Below are positions 49,818 to 58,944 of a stretch of 64,000 nucleotides of DNA, piece after piece; position 1 is the stretch's first letter, and each line of letters begins with the position of its first letter. The notes below the pieces were generated by a model. The model ran no database searches. It was given only the letters and a program-made list of their open reading frames with translations, and was not told where the DNA came from. Where the stretch lies: contig CAMWPB010000006.1 of the NCBI GenBank assembly GCA_947176065.1, positions 1 to 64,000 of the forward strand, in the 5' to 3' direction. Both the position numbers and the translations under genes were made by a program. This DNA is from an uncultured Lachnospiraceae bacterium. Lineage in GTDB: Bacteria; Bacillota; Clostridia; Lachnospirales; Lachnospiraceae.

Positions 49818-50693
49818 GTGAGAGAGTATTTTCGTTATTTTAAATGGCTGTACATCGTTCTGGCGGCTGCCGCGCTTCTGGCCGTTGTGCTTCACGCGGG
49901 GCACTGGGCGCTGGCAAAGGCGGCTGATTATCAGCGGACGAATACCGAATGTGTAACGGATGAGCGGGTGTTTGACAATGCGGATGTGCTGTCGGACAAG
50001 GAGGAGGAGAAACTTCGCAGTCTGATTGCCAAACGGGAAAAACAGACGGGCTGCGATATCGTGCTTGTCACCCTGAATGAGCCTTTGAAGGAGTATGCCA
50101 GATCGGTTGAACCGGGCGTGATTTCGGAGGAATACGTGAGGGTGTATGCGGAGCAGCGCTGGGAGAACGATGGTTTCGGCTACGACAGGCCGGATGGCGA
50201 TGGCGTGATGCTGGTGGATAACTGGTCAAGGGAGGATGACGGCATGATCCATACCTGGCTGTGCACTACCGGCCGGGCGAGGGATGTGTACTATGTGGAG
50301 GATGTCGACCATCTTCTTGACAATGTGTACCGTTATGTGGAGAAGAACCCGTACCGCGCCTACAGGACTTACGTGAATGACTTTTATCATGATATGATGG
50401 GCTGGAAAATATCGCATATGACCGTACCGGGATTTGTACCCTGGCTGGCAGGAATAATAGCGGCTGTTATTTTTGCGGCCGTAAACTGGCGGTCCAAAGA
50501 AGGGAAAAAGACGACTACAGCGACCACCTATGTGGCGGGCAGGGAACCTGTCTTCCGGGTTTCCCAGGACAGATTTTTGAGAAAGACAGTGACCCAGCGG
50601 AAAATCCAGACGAGCAGCGGCGGTCACGGAGGAGGAGGCGGAAGCCATGGCGGCGGGGGCGGCCATCACGGAGGCGGCGGGCACAGCCGTTAA
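49818..50693 (+). CDS. TPM-domain membrane protein with Gly/His-rich tail (YdjH-like)
   Basis: A 291-residue protein: N-terminal transmembrane helix (10-28), an extracytoplasmic TPM domain (about 45-190, with RVFDNADVLSDKEEEKLRSLI and GCDIVLVTL), a second transmembrane helix (about 205-222), then a cytoplasmic segment ending in a run of Gly and His (GGHGGGGGSHGGGGGHHGGG). TPM domains occur in YdjH and in photosystem II repair factors. It pairs with the YdjG-like gene upstream. GTG start behind AAGGG. The His-rich tail may bind metal. Repeat copy D begins 3 bp after its stop. Confidence 0.86.
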   Translation: MREYFRYFKWLYIVLAAAALLAVVLHAGHWALAKAADYQRTNTECVTDERVFDNADVLSDKEEEKLRSLIAKREKQTGCDIVLVTLNEPLKEYARSVEPGVISEEYVRVYAEQRWENDGFGYDRPDGDGVMLVDNWSREDDGMIHTWLCTTGRARDVYYVEDVDHLLDNVYRYVEKNPYRAYRTYVNDFYHDMMGWKISHMTVPGFVPWLAGIIAAVIFAAVNWRSKEGKKTTTATTYVAGREPVFRVSQDRFLRKTVTQRKIQTSSGGHGGGGGSHGGGGGHHGGGGHSR

Positions 50694-50695
50694 CA

Positions 50696-50746
50696 ACGCG
50701 AGAAGTTCTTCTCGCGTGGGAGAATGCCAAAATACGGGCATTCTCC
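50696..50746 (+). repeat. Two-hairpin intergenic element, copy D (minimal)
   Basis: Hairpin 1: ACGCGAGAA / TTCTCGCGT with GTTC loop (50696-50717). Hairpin 2: GGAGAATGCC / GGCATTCTCC (50719-50746), the same stem as copy A. It starts 3 bp after the YdjH-like stop. Confidence 0.85.
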
Positions 50747-50767
50747 GAGCAGATTTGAGAATATAAC

Positions 50768-50793
50768 AAGGCGGGTGCCGGAGCACTCGCCTT
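50768..50793. terminator. Bidirectional terminator between ydjH-like gene and rpsT
   Basis: AAGGCGGGTGC pairs with GCACTCGCCTT (one mismatch); T-rich flanks on both strands (TTCATAAT; GTTATATT). Confidence 0.75.
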
Positions 50794-50826
50794 TCATAAT
50801 GTCATATCATAAGAGAACACCGCTTC

Positions 50827-51090
50827 TTATGCCATCTTGTTTACGGCAAGAGTCATGCGGGAAACTTTTCTGGCAGAGGTATTCTTGTGGTATACGCCCT
50901 TCTTGGTAGCCTTGTCAAGTGCGGAAGTAGCGGCAAGCAGCGCACTCTGCGCAGCAGCCTTATCCTTCGCTTCGATGGCAGCATATACCTTCTTGATTGC
51001 TGTCTTTACGCCGGACTTAATGGACTTGTTTCTGTCAGCCTTTGTCTTGTTTACCAGAATTCTCTTTTTCGCAGATTTGATATTAGCCAT
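50827..51090 (-). CDS. rpsT: Ribosomal protein S20
   Basis: A primary 16S rRNA-binding protein of the small subunit. The 87 residues are basic and helical with the family start MANIKSAKKRILVNKTKADRN and end TSARKVSRMTLAVNKMA. ATG 51090 follows GGAGG at 5 bases; an in-frame ATG 12 bases earlier is excluded by that site. It diverges from gpr, as in B. subtilis. Own promoter at 51162-51190. Confidence 0.97.
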   Translation of the reverse strand: MANIKSAKKRILVNKTKADRNKSIKSGVKTAIKKVYAAIEAKDKAAAQSALLAATSALDKATKKGVYHKNTSARKVSRMTLAVNKMA

Positions 51091-51161
51091 AACATCCTCC
51101 ATTTCAAAACGTTTACATTATATTTTCTTCTTTCTATATTGGACAGAGACACACGCATATT

Positions 51162-51190
51162 ATTTTAGATTATGGAAATAGGGATGTCAA
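51162..51190 (-). promoter_or_regulatory. Promoter of rpsT
   Basis: Minus strand: TTGACA, 17 bases, TAAAAT. Confidence 0.85.
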
Positions 51191-51309
51191 TACATATTTT
51201 GTTTATTTTTGCAAAAAATAGAAAACAAAATGGGCAGGCGAAAGAAAAGCGCATAAAATATAACAGCTGCAGAAGTTGAAAGCCAAAACGGAAAGGAATG
51301 GAAATCGCT

Positions 51310-52176
51310 ATGGATAACTGGTCAAATGTCAGGACGGACTTGGCGTTGGAAGCCAGAGAAGGTATTGGAGAAAAGGAGTCCGGGCTTCATGGAGTGAAAG
51401 TCGAGGAGCGCTATGACGAAGAATGCGACGTGCATATTACCCGGGTGGTTATAGAGACGAAAAACGGGGCTAAGGCGCTGGGAAAGCCTATGGGAACCTA
51501 TATTACGCTGGAGGCGCCCGCCATGACGGAGCCGGAGGAAGACTATCATCAGGAAATATCGGGTATTCTGGCGGAGCAGCTTCGGGGGATTCTGCCAAAC
51601 CCGGATAAAGAACAGTCGATTCTGGTGGTGGGGCTGGGCAACCGGGAGGTCACGGCGGATTCCCTTGGGCCCAATGTGGTCGACAATCTCTTTGTCAACA
51701 GACACATTGTGCTTGAGTACGGCAAGGTGGCCTACAATCGGACGAAGATGCATCTGGTGAGCAGTCTGGTGCCGGGTGTTATGGCGAAAACGGGCATGGA
51801 ATCGGCGGAGATCATCAAGGGGGTGATCGGGGAGACGAAACCGGATCTGGTGATCGTGATCGACGCACTGGCCGCCCGCTCCACCAAGCGTCTGAACCGA
51901 ACCATCCAGATTACAAACACAGGCATTCATCCGGGTTCCGGCGTGGGTAACCACAGAAATGCCATTACGGAGGAGACACTTCATATTCCGGTGCTGGCGC
52001 TGGGTGTGCCGACGGTGGTGGATGCTGCCACGATCGTGGGGGATGCCATGGGAGAGCGTCCCGCCACGCTTAAGGAGCTGAATAATATGTATGTGACCAC
52101 AAAGGACGTAGACCAGCAGATCCGGCAGATCAGCCATATTATATGCGACGGGATAAACGGTGCGCTGAACTTCTGA
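51310..52176 (+). CDS. gpr: Spore germination protease GPR
   Basis: GPR degrades small acid-soluble proteins when spores germinate. The 288-residue zymogen opens SNVRTDLALEAREGI, the propeptide region, and keeps the conserved core: GLGNREVTADSLGPNVVDNLFVNRH, SSLVPGVMAKTGMES, PDLVIVIDALAARS and GSGVGNHRNAIT. ATG 51310 is chosen (AAAGGA about 12 bases before); ATG 51298 has the same site only one base away. It is expected to be forespore-specific; no clear sigma-A promoter is seen upstream. It is followed by spoIIP, the same order as in B. subtilis. Confidence 0.95.
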   Translation: MDNWSNVRTDLALEAREGIGEKESGLHGVKVEERYDEECDVHITRVVIETKNGAKALGKPMGTYITLEAPAMTEPEEDYHQEISGILAEQLRGILPNPDKEQSILVVGLGNREVTADSLGPNVVDNLFVNRHIVLEYGKVAYNRTKMHLVSSLVPGVMAKTGMESAEIIKGVIGETKPDLVIVIDALAARSTKRLNRTIQITNTGIHPGSGVGNHRNAITEETLHIPVLALGVPTVVDAATIVGDAMGERPATLKELNNMYVTTKDVDQQIRQISHIICDGINGALNF

Positions 52177-52190
52177 CAGCAAGTGGTGGC

Positions 52191-53543
52191 ATGAATTTAT
52201 ATTCGAAGTGCATATATCTTAGTATGTACATGAATGGGAAGCGGTTGAAAATTATTTTAATAGCGGTTGTTATCATAAGCTTTGCGTTTGTCTGCGCAGA
52301 GATTTTGCGGGAGCGGGAGAAAAAAACGGAAAGTTCAGCCATCCATGGAATTGCGGAGGAGCTGGTGATGGAGCCCTATCTGCCCGGAATCCGCAGAATG
52401 AACGAGACGGACCGCCGCGCATCGGGAGACGGTTTTTGGCGTAAGGCTCTGCTCTCCCAATATCCAGGACTGCTCTACGCGTTGGAAAACGGGGAGGAGG
52501 GCGTGACGGAGAGCGATTATGCCAAACTTCTCCTGCCGGAGGGAAGTGACGAGGATTACAGGGGACTGCCGGAGGAGGCGCTTGAGTACGGCGACGACGC
52601 CATGCATCTGGAAAAGAATCTGGAATCGGCCTTTTTAAAGGAGAATGAGATTTATTTGTCATCGGAACAGGAAGAGGAGGGAGAGACTGCGGAGGATGCG
52701 CCGGAGCAGCAGTCGTTTGCCAGGGTGGAGGAGAAAAGCTACCGATACCAATGGGAAGAACTGTCCTCCTACGAAGCGCTGATCAAGGCTTTTTATGCGG
52801 TGGACAGCACCACAGTCGCGGGAGAGGGGCTTTTACAGGCGGAGAAACTTCTGGAAAAGGATATGCGGATTCAAGGGGATGCGGACGCGCCCCAGATTTT
52901 GATTTATCACACGCATTCCAAGGAGAACTTTGTCGATTCGGTGCCGGGCGATGAAAACAGCGGGATTTTGGGGGCGGGGGAGTATCTGGCGGAGCTATTG
53001 CGGGAGGAGTATGGGTATAATGTGATTCACCATACGGGGTGTTATGATGAGGACAGGGCTTATGCCTACAGTAATTCGCTGCCGGCCCTGGAGGAGATTC
53101 TTGCAAAAAACCCTTCCATAGAGGCGGTGATTGACCTGCACCGGGATGAAATGCCGGCGGACAGGCGTCTGGTCATGGATCTGCAGGGGCGGCCCACCGC
53201 ACAGTTTATGTTTTTTAACGGGCTGTGCCGCACCACGAAGGGAGCGATTGAACAGCTGGAAAATCCGTATCTGTCGGACAATCTGGCGTTGTCCTTTCAG
53301 ATGCAGGCGGCATGTAACGAGTATTATCCCGGGATTGCCCGCAGAATATATCTGAAAGCCTACCGTTACAATATGCACCTTTGTCCGAAATCCCTGCTGA
53401 TTGAGCTGGGTGCGCAGAACAATACGGAGGAGGAAATACATAACGCATGTGATGTTTTGGCACATGTACTGGATCTGGTTTTTGGCGGCAGGGAGCCGGA
53501 GCGGGGAGAAGAAATGGGGCAGGATACGCCGGAGGGCGATTGA
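52191..53543 (+). CDS. spoIIP: Stage II sporulation protein P
   Basis: SpoIIP is a peptidoglycan amidase and endopeptidase that works with SpoIID and SpoIIM to dissolve septal wall during engulfment. The 450-residue protein has an N-terminal membrane anchor (KIILIAVVIISFAFVCAEIL), a long acidic variable stretch (about 40-210), and the catalytic domain with ILIYHTHSKENF, EAVIDLHRDEM and SLLIELGAQNNTEEEI, which supply the zinc ligands. The start is uncertain: ATG 52191 has GTGGTGG nearby; ATG 52224 and 52230 are alternatives. It lies 14 bp after gpr, in the conserved gpr-spoIIP-lepA-hemW order. Confidence 0.93.
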   Translation: MNLYSKCIYLSMYMNGKRLKIILIAVVIISFAFVCAEILREREKKTESSAIHGIAEELVMEPYLPGIRRMNETDRRASGDGFWRKALLSQYPGLLYALENGEEGVTESDYAKLLLPEGSDEDYRGLPEEALEYGDDAMHLEKNLESAFLKENEIYLSSEQEEEGETAEDAPEQQSFARVEEKSYRYQWEELSSYEALIKAFYAVDSTTVAGEGLLQAEKLLEKDMRIQGDADAPQILIYHTHSKENFVDSVPGDENSGILGAGEYLAELLREEYGYNVIHHTGCYDEDRAYAYSNSLPALEEILAKNPSIEAVIDLHRDEMPADRRLVMDLQGRPTAQFMFFNGLCRTTKGAIEQLENPYLSDNLALSFQMQAACNEYYPGIARRIYLKAYRYNMHLCPKSLLIELGAQNNTEEEIHNACDVLAHVLDLVFGGREPERGEEMGQDTPEGD

Positions 53544-53545
53544 TG

Positions 53546-53574
53546 TGGACATCCTCCTGTGGATTTGATATACT
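53546..53574 (+). promoter_or_regulatory. Promoter of lepA-hemW
   Basis: TGGACA, 17 bases ending TGA, then TATACT (extended -10), starting 2 bp after the spoIIP stop. It allows vegetative expression of lepA apart from the sporulation genes. Confidence 0.75.
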
Positions 53575-53680
53575 ATTTTAACAGTTCGGCCAGACCGAAT
53601 CTGACGGGCAAATCGTGTCTGCGCGAATTTGACAGGCAGATGATGGACGTGAGCTGAACGTTACGGAGAGGATAATAGGT

Positions 53681-55492
53681 ATGACAACAGATCAGAGCAA
53701 AATCAGAAACTTTTGTATCGTAGCCCACATAGACCACGGCAAGTCCACACTGGCGGATCGGATCATTGAGAAGACGGGACTTCTGACAAGCCGTGAAATG
53801 CAGGCGCAGATACTGGACAATATGGACCTGGAACGGGAGAGGGGCATTACCATCAAAGCCCAGACCGTGCGCATTATCTATCAGGCGAAAGACGGAAACG
53901 AGTATATTTTTAACCTGATTGACACGCCCGGCCATGTGGACTTTAATTATGAGGTGAGCCGTTCTCTTGCGGCCTGCGACGGGGCGATTCTCGTGGTGGA
54001 CGCGGCGCAGGGCATCGAGGCGCAGACGCTGGCGAACGTATATCTGGCGCTGGATCATGATCTGGACGTGTTCCCCGTGATCAACAAGATCGACCTGCCC
54101 AGCGCGGAGCCGGAGCGAGTGAAGAATGAAATCGAGGATGTGATCGGCATTGAGGCGCAGGATGCGCCGCTGATTTCCGCGAAGAACGGCACCGGCATCG
54201 AGGATGTGCTGGAGGCCATTGTGGAGAAAATTCCCGCCCCCGGCGGCAGCCCCGACAACCCGCTGCAGGCGCTGATCTTTGATTCCGTGTACGATTCCTA
54301 CAAGGGCGTGATCGTGTTCTGCCGCATTAAGGAGGGCCGGGTCAAAAAGGGAACGAAGATCAGGATGATGGCCACGGGAGCCACCGCGGAGGTGGTGGAG
54401 GTGGGATATTTCGGTGCGGGGCAGTTCATTCCCTGCGACGAGCTGACGGCGGGAATGGTGGGATACCTTACCGCTTCCATCAAGAATGTGAAGGATACCG
54501 CCGTGGGCGATACGGTGACGGATGTGGACAACCCTTGCGCAGAGCCGCTTCCCGGCTATAAGAAGGTGAATTCCATGGTTTACTGCGGTATGTATCCGGC
54601 GGACGGGGCTAAGTACCCGGATCTGCGGGATGCGCTGGAGAAGCTGAAATTAAACGACGCTTCCCTGAACTACGAGCCGGAGACCTCCATTGCCCTTGGC
54701 TTTGGGTTCCGCTGTGGCTTTCTGGGGCTTCTGCATCTGGAAATCATACAGGAGCGTCTGGAGAGGGAGTACAATCTGGATCTGGTGACCACCGCGCCGG
54801 GCGTTATATACAGGGTATATAAGACCAACGGGGAGATGATTGAGCTGACCAATCCCTCCAATCTGCCTGATCCTTCCGAGATCGACTATATGGAGGAGCC
54901 GGTAGTCAGTGCGGAGATCATGGTGACTACGGAGTTTATCGGCCCGATTATGCAGCTCTGTCAGGAACGGAGAGGCCGTTATATCAGTACCGAGTATATT
55001 GAGGCGTCCCGTGCGCTTTTGAAATATGACCTGCCTTTAAACGAGATTATTTACGACTTTTTTGACGCGCTAAAATCCCGTTCCAGAGGCTACGCTTCCT
55101 TTGACTATGAGTTGAAGGGGTATGAGCAGTCGAAGCTTGTGAAGCTGGATATTCTGATCAACCATGACGAGGTTGACGCGCTTTCCTTCATCGTCCATGC
55201 GGACAGCGCTTATGAGCGCGGCAGGAAGATGTGCGAGAAGCTGAAGGATGAGATCCCTAGGCACCTTTTTGAGATTCCCATTCAGGCGGCGGTGGGCGGC
55301 AAGATCATCGCGAGAGAGACGGTCAAGGCCATGAGGAAGGACGTTCTTGCCAAGTGCTACGGCGGTGATATCACCCGGAAGAAAAAGCTGCTTGAAAAGC
55401 AGAAAGAGGGTAAGAAACGTATGCGGCAGGTAGGCAATGTGGAGATTCCGCAGAGCGCCTTTATGAGCGTGTTGAAGCTGGATGACAACTAA
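53681..55492 (+). CDS. lepA: Elongation factor 4 (LepA)
   Basis: A ribosomal GTPase that affects initiation and back-translocation. Its 603 residues include [14 protein letters not shown] (G1), [13 protein letters not shown] (G2), [14 protein letters not shown] (G3), NKIDLPSA (G4), EF-G-like domains II, III and V, and the LepA-specific C-terminal domain ending [28 protein letters not shown] lies before the ATG. It is followed 66 bp later by hemW, the order found across Firmicutes. Confidence 0.98.
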   Translation: MTTDQSKIRNFCIVAHIDHGKSTLADRIIEKTGLLTSREMQAQILDNMDLERERGITIKAQTVRIIYQAKDGNEYIFNLIDTPGHVDFNYEVSRSLAACDGAILVVDAAQGIEAQTLANVYLALDHDLDVFPVINKIDLPSAEPERVKNEIEDVIGIEAQDAPLISAKNGTGIEDVLEAIVEKIPAPGGSPDNPLQALIFDSVYDSYKGVIVFCRIKEGRVKKGTKIRMMATGATAEVVEVGYFGAGQFIPCDELTAGMVGYLTASIKNVKDTAVGDTVTDVDNPCAEPLPGYKKVNSMVYCGMYPADGAKYPDLRDALEKLKLNDASLNYEPETSIALGFGFRCGFLGLLHLEIIQERLEREYNLDLVTTAPGVIYRVYKTNGEMIELTNPSNLPDPSEIDYMEEPVVSAEIMVTTEFIGPIMQLCQERRGRYISTEYIEASRALLKYDLPLNEIIYDFFDALKSRSRGYASFDYELKGYEQSKLVKLDILINHDEVDALSFIVHADSAYERGRKMCEKLKDEIPRHLFEIPIQAAVGGKIIARETVKAMRKDVLAKCYGGDITRKKKLLEKQKEGKKRMRQVGNVEIPQSAFMSVLKLDDN

Positions 55493-55558
55493 GGGACAGG
55501 CGCGTGGCGGTGTTGTGCCGTGCCAGGTTTCTATGCATCGCCTGGAATGGAGGACAGA

Positions 55559-56800
55559 ATGAGAGATTTGAGTATCTATATTCACATTCCGTTTTGCGTC
55601 AGGAAATGCCTTTACTGTGATTTCCTCTCCGGCCTTGCGCGCGGCGGGGAAATGGAAAGTTATGTAAACTTATTACTGCGGGAAATTAAGAAGCAGGCGA
55701 TATTTTATGGAGATCACAGGGTGATCTCCATCTTTCTTGGAGGGGGTACGCCGTCCCTTCTCCCAGCGTGGGAGACAGGGCGGATTCTGGAGCGGGTCAG
55801 AGAGGAGTTTTTGCTGACGGAGGATGCGGAGATTACGATAGAGTGCAATCCGGGCACGGTTACGGCAGAGAAACTGGAAAATTACATAACATATGGTATC
55901 AATCGTCTCAGCATCGGCCTGCAGTCCACGGATGACGGGGAACTGGCGCGCATCGGGCGGATTCACGATTACGGCAGTTTTCTGGAGACTTACAGGCTGG
56001 CAAGGGAGGCTGGGTTTCGCAATGTCAATATTGATCTGATGGCGGGGCTGCCCGGTCAGAGCCTCGCCTCATACAGAAAAACACTGGAGCGTGTGGTGGC
56101 GCTTTCACCGGAGCATATTTCTGCCTACAGTCTGATTTTGGAGGAGGGGACACCGCTTTATGTAAACCAAAAGGAATATACTTTTCCTGACGAGGAAGAG
56201 GAGAGGGAGATGTATGAGCTGACGGGCCGGTGTCTGGAGAAAGCAGGGTTTCACCGCTACGAGATATCCAATTATGCCAGAGAGGGACGGGAATGCCGCC
56301 ATAATAAGGTGTACTGGTGCAGGGGCGATTACGCGGGCTTTGGACTGGGGGCTTCCTCCATGGTACGGAACGTGAGGTGGAAAAACCCGGATGGGCAGGC
56401 GGATTATGCGGCCTGTGTGGAGAAGATGGAAGCGGACGCGCTTAACCGCGTGGCAGGTATCACAGAGACGGAGACAGACCGGACGGCGCGCATGAAAAAA
56501 ATCTGTCCGAAGGGGATGGACTTTGCGGAAATGCTGCGTCAGACGGGGCGCCGTGAGGTGCAGATTCTCACTACGCAGGAGCAGATGGAGGAATTTATGT
56601 TTCTGGGACTGCGCCTGACGGAAGGGGTGGACTTGCAGGATTTTCAGCGGTATTTTGGAAAAACAGCGGAGGAGGTTTACGGAGAACAGATCAGTTCCTT
56701 CGAGAAACAGGGACTTTTAAAGCGGGAAGGACGGAGGCTGCGGCTCACGCCGCGAGGCGTCGATGTGAGCAATGTGGTTTTCTCTGCGTTTCTCCTTTAA
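55559..56800 (+). CDS. hemW: HemW-family radical SAM heme chaperone (HemN-like)
   Basis: A radical SAM protein of the HemW group, which binds heme and delivers it to targets, and is often mis-named coproporphyrinogen III oxidase. The 413 residues show the cluster motif CVRKCLYC (C-x3-C-x2-C), GGGTPSLL, SIGLQSTDDGELARIGRIH and NIDLMAGLPGQ, then the HemN C-terminal domain. The second cysteine-flanking residues fit HemW rather than true HemN, which has CxxxCxxC followed by another cysteine. ATG 55559 follows TGGAGG. It is the last gene of the lepA unit. Confidence 0.94.
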   Translation: MRDLSIYIHIPFCVRKCLYCDFLSGLARGGEMESYVNLLLREIKKQAIFYGDHRVISIFLGGGTPSLLPAWETGRILERVREEFLLTEDAEITIECNPGTVTAEKLENYITYGINRLSIGLQSTDDGELARIGRIHDYGSFLETYRLAREAGFRNVNIDLMAGLPGQSLASYRKTLERVVALSPEHISAYSLILEEGTPLYVNQKEYTFPDEEEEREMYELTGRCLEKAGFHRYEISNYAREGRECRHNKVYWCRGDYAGFGLGASSMVRNVRWKNPDGQADYAACVEKMEADALNRVAGITETETDRTARMKKICPKGMDFAEMLRQTGRREVQILTTQEQMEEFMFLGLRLTEGVDLQDFQRYFGKTAEEVYGEQISSFEKQGLLKREGRRLRLTPRGVDVSNVVFSAFLL

Positions 56801-56807
56801 TAGGAAC

Positions 56808-56870
56808 ATGTACAGGCAGAGTTTGCGGGAAATAATCAGGAGAAGGTAAATTCCCCGTCTCTGCGTACAT
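56808..56870 (+). other. Long hairpin downstream of hemW
   Basis: ATGTAC...GCAGAG pairs with CTCTGCGTACAT, with a 2-base bulge, enclosing GGGAAAT / ATTCCCC. No T-run follows; it may protect the hemW 3' end. The rest of 56871-57093 holds the sigK promoter and a further hairpin, CAGAACCA / TGGTTCTG, near 56986-57020. Confidence 0.55.
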
Positions 56871-56922
56871 GAGACAAGGTCTGAATGGCTTCCGCGCCGC
56901 TTCGGATCAGAGGGGAACGGTA

Positions 56923-56951
56923 TTGAATTTCTACTGTTATGCCTGTATAAT
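56923..56951 (+). promoter_or_regulatory. Sigma-A-like promoter upstream of sigK
   Basis: TTGAAT, 17 bases ending CTG, then TATAAT. A vegetative-type box in front of a mother-cell sigma gene is notable, though it may serve the downstream HD and pilus genes. Confidence 0.65.
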
Positions 56952-57093
56952 ATTATAGTAACGATTTGTCTGGTTCAGAACCAGCCACGAAAACACTGTG
57001 TGGTTCTGAGCGGATATAAATTGGGACAGATGGAAAGGCACTTGGAAAGCCGCCGGGTCATAGAATAGAGTAAATGGACTTTGGAGGCTCCTT

Positions 57094-57735
57094 TTGAAAA
57101 CATTCAGCCAGCCACTTTCTGCGAAGGATGAGGCCGTCTATCTGGGGCGGCTTAAAACAGGAAGCGAAAGAGAGCGCGGGGAGGCCAAAGGGATTCTGGT
57201 GGAGCGGAATTTACGTCTGGTGGCGCATATTGCCAAGAAGTACCAGAACGTGGACGAGGACATGGAAGATCTGATATCCATCGGCACCATCGGATTGATT
57301 AAGGCGATAGATTCCTTTGATGCGGGGAAAGGGAAACTCAGTACCTATGCGTCGCGTTGTATAGACAACGAGCTGTTGATGCTCCTTCGGGCGAAGAAAA
57401 AGACTTCCCGGGAAGTATCCCTGTATGAACCCATCGGTACGGACAGGGAGGGCAACGAAATCAGTCTGCTTGACGTGATCGAGCAGGATCAGGTGGACGT
57501 GATTGACAGGATGGAAGTGGAGGATAAGCTGCACAGGCTGAAAGGCCTGATTACTGACAGGCTCTCGGACAGGGAGCGGGAGATCATATTGATGCGTTAC
57601 GGCCTTTCAAACGGGCAGGAGATTACCCAGCGGGAGATCGGCCACAGGCTTGGTATTTCCAGAAGCTATGTTTCCAGAATAGAGAAGCGGGCGCTGGAGA
57701 AGCTGAAGGAAGGGTATGAGGCCTTTGGCATGTAA
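57094..57735 (+). CDS. sigK: Sporulation sigma factor SigK
   Basis: A 213-residue sigma-70 family protein matching SigK, the late mother-cell factor. Region 2 reads ERNLRLVAHIAKKYQNVDEDMEDLISIGTIGLIKAIDSF (shown across residues 37-75), followed by STYASRCIDNELLMLLRAKKK and VSLYEPIGTDREGNEISLLDVIE, typical of SigK rather than SigE. Region 4 has TQREIGHRLGISRSYVSRIEKRAL. The gene is intact, with no skin-like interruption. Start is TTG with GGAGG upstream; inefficient initiation may limit expression. An HD-domain gene follows after 44 bp. Confidence 0.92.
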   Translation: MKTFSQPLSAKDEAVYLGRLKTGSERERGEAKGILVERNLRLVAHIAKKYQNVDEDMEDLISIGTIGLIKAIDSFDAGKGKLSTYASRCIDNELLMLLRAKKKTSREVSLYEPIGTDREGNEISLLDVIEQDQVDVIDRMEVEDKLHRLKGLITDRLSDREREIILMRYGLSNGQEITQREIGHRLGISRSYVSRIEKRALEKLKEGYEAFGM

Positions 57736-57779
57736 TAGCCGCAGAGGAAAAACAGGCAAAGACAGGAGGAAATGGGACA

Positions 57780-58907
57780 ATGCGTTTTATAAAGAGCGAA
57801 GATTTAAAGACCGGAATGAGATTGGCGCGTCCTATCTACAATAAAAACGGCGTTCTGCTGTATGAGAGAAATTCTAAGCTGACCCTGCAGGGGATCAACA
57901 GCGTGAAAAATTTCGGGCTGCTCGGAATTTTTATTCTGGAGCCCGCGGAACCCGTGCCGCCCATGACAAGGGCGGACGTGGAGTTTGAGCGTTTTCAGAC
58001 CATGTGTGTATTTTCGATCCGGGAAGAGCTGGATGCGATTGCGGAGAGCGGGCGTGCCCAGAGAACCCAGACGATTGCATCTAATATCATCAAGAACTAC
58101 GGACACATGGACGCCAGAATTAATTTCCTGCAGAATCTGAGGAGCAAGGAGGACTACATATATAAACATTCCCTGAATGTGGCGATTCTCTGTGCAATGA
58201 TGACACATGTTATGAATATGAAAGTGGAAGAGCAGATGGAGACGGTGCAGGCAGCGCTTGTCCATGATATCGGAAAGATCATGCGTTTTCAGGACGAAGC
58301 CGCTGCCGGGGGCGTTTTGATCGATATGACGACGGAAATCCGGGAGGAGAGGGGACATGCTCTTCTGGAAGAAGCTTTTTCCACGAAGCCCAACGTCAAA
58401 CGGATCTGCTCTCAGGCCTATAAGATGCTGGCAAGCATGAAAACGGGAGAGGACATCTCCTCGATCCGTCTTGTGAACGGGGCGCGGGTGCTGGCTGTGG
58501 CGGAAACCTACGACAGGATGACTGCCATGAAAATGGACGAGGAACCGGCTTCCGAGGTAGAGGCGTTGAAATTCCTTCTGAACCATCCAAAAGTATACCA
58601 CAGCAAAGTGGTGGATGCGCTGATTAAGTCTGTCAATATTCTGGTGCCCGGAGTCAGCGTGGAGCTGAATACCGGGGAGAAGGCGCTTGTCCTCGCCGCC
58701 AACGAGGCGGACATCCTGCGGCCCACGATTCTGATGTTCCGGGATAACAGCGTAATCGATCTGTCGGATGCAGAACTGTATGAGGATCTGGAAATCAGGG
58801 ATATTATGAGGACGTTGGATAACCGTCATGTCATGAATCTGGATCTGTTAAAGCAAAACGGAATAGAAATCGAGGAGGCGGAGTACGTGGAGACTCCGGT
58901 TATCTGA
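57780..58907 (+). CDS. HD-domain protein related to HD-GYP phosphodiesterases, without GYP motif
   Basis: A 375-residue cytoplasmic protein. The N-terminal 60 residues (IKSEDLKTGMRLARPIYNKNGVLLYERNSKLT) resemble the leader domain of many HD-GYP proteins; the HD domain has His130 (YKHSLNVAIL) and His162-Asp163 (ALVHDIGK). The later HD-GYP signatures (H-x2-DGSGYP) are missing, although AVAETYDRMTAM resembles the following helix. Cyclic-di-GMP hydrolysis is therefore doubtful, and another phosphohydrolase or a binding role is possible. AGGAGG precedes the ATG. It leads directly into pilT and pilB. Confidence 0.85.
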   Translation: MRFIKSEDLKTGMRLARPIYNKNGVLLYERNSKLTLQGINSVKNFGLLGIFILEPAEPVPPMTRADVEFERFQTMCVFSIREELDAIAESGRAQRTQTIASNIIKNYGHMDARINFLQNLRSKEDYIYKHSLNVAILCAMMTHVMNMKVEEQMETVQAALVHDIGKIMRFQDEAAAGGVLIDMTTEIREERGHALLEEAFSTKPNVKRICSQAYKMLASMKTGEDISSIRLVNGARVLAVAETYDRMTAMKMDEEPASEVEALKFLLNHPKVYHSKVVDALIKSVNILVPGVSVELNTGEKALVLAANEADILRPTILMFRDNSVIDLSDAELYEDLEIRDIMRTLDNRHVMNLDLLKQNGIEIEEAEYVETPVI

Positions 58908-58944
58908 GACTTGAAATAGAAACGGCTGGAGGGGGAAAAGGGAA

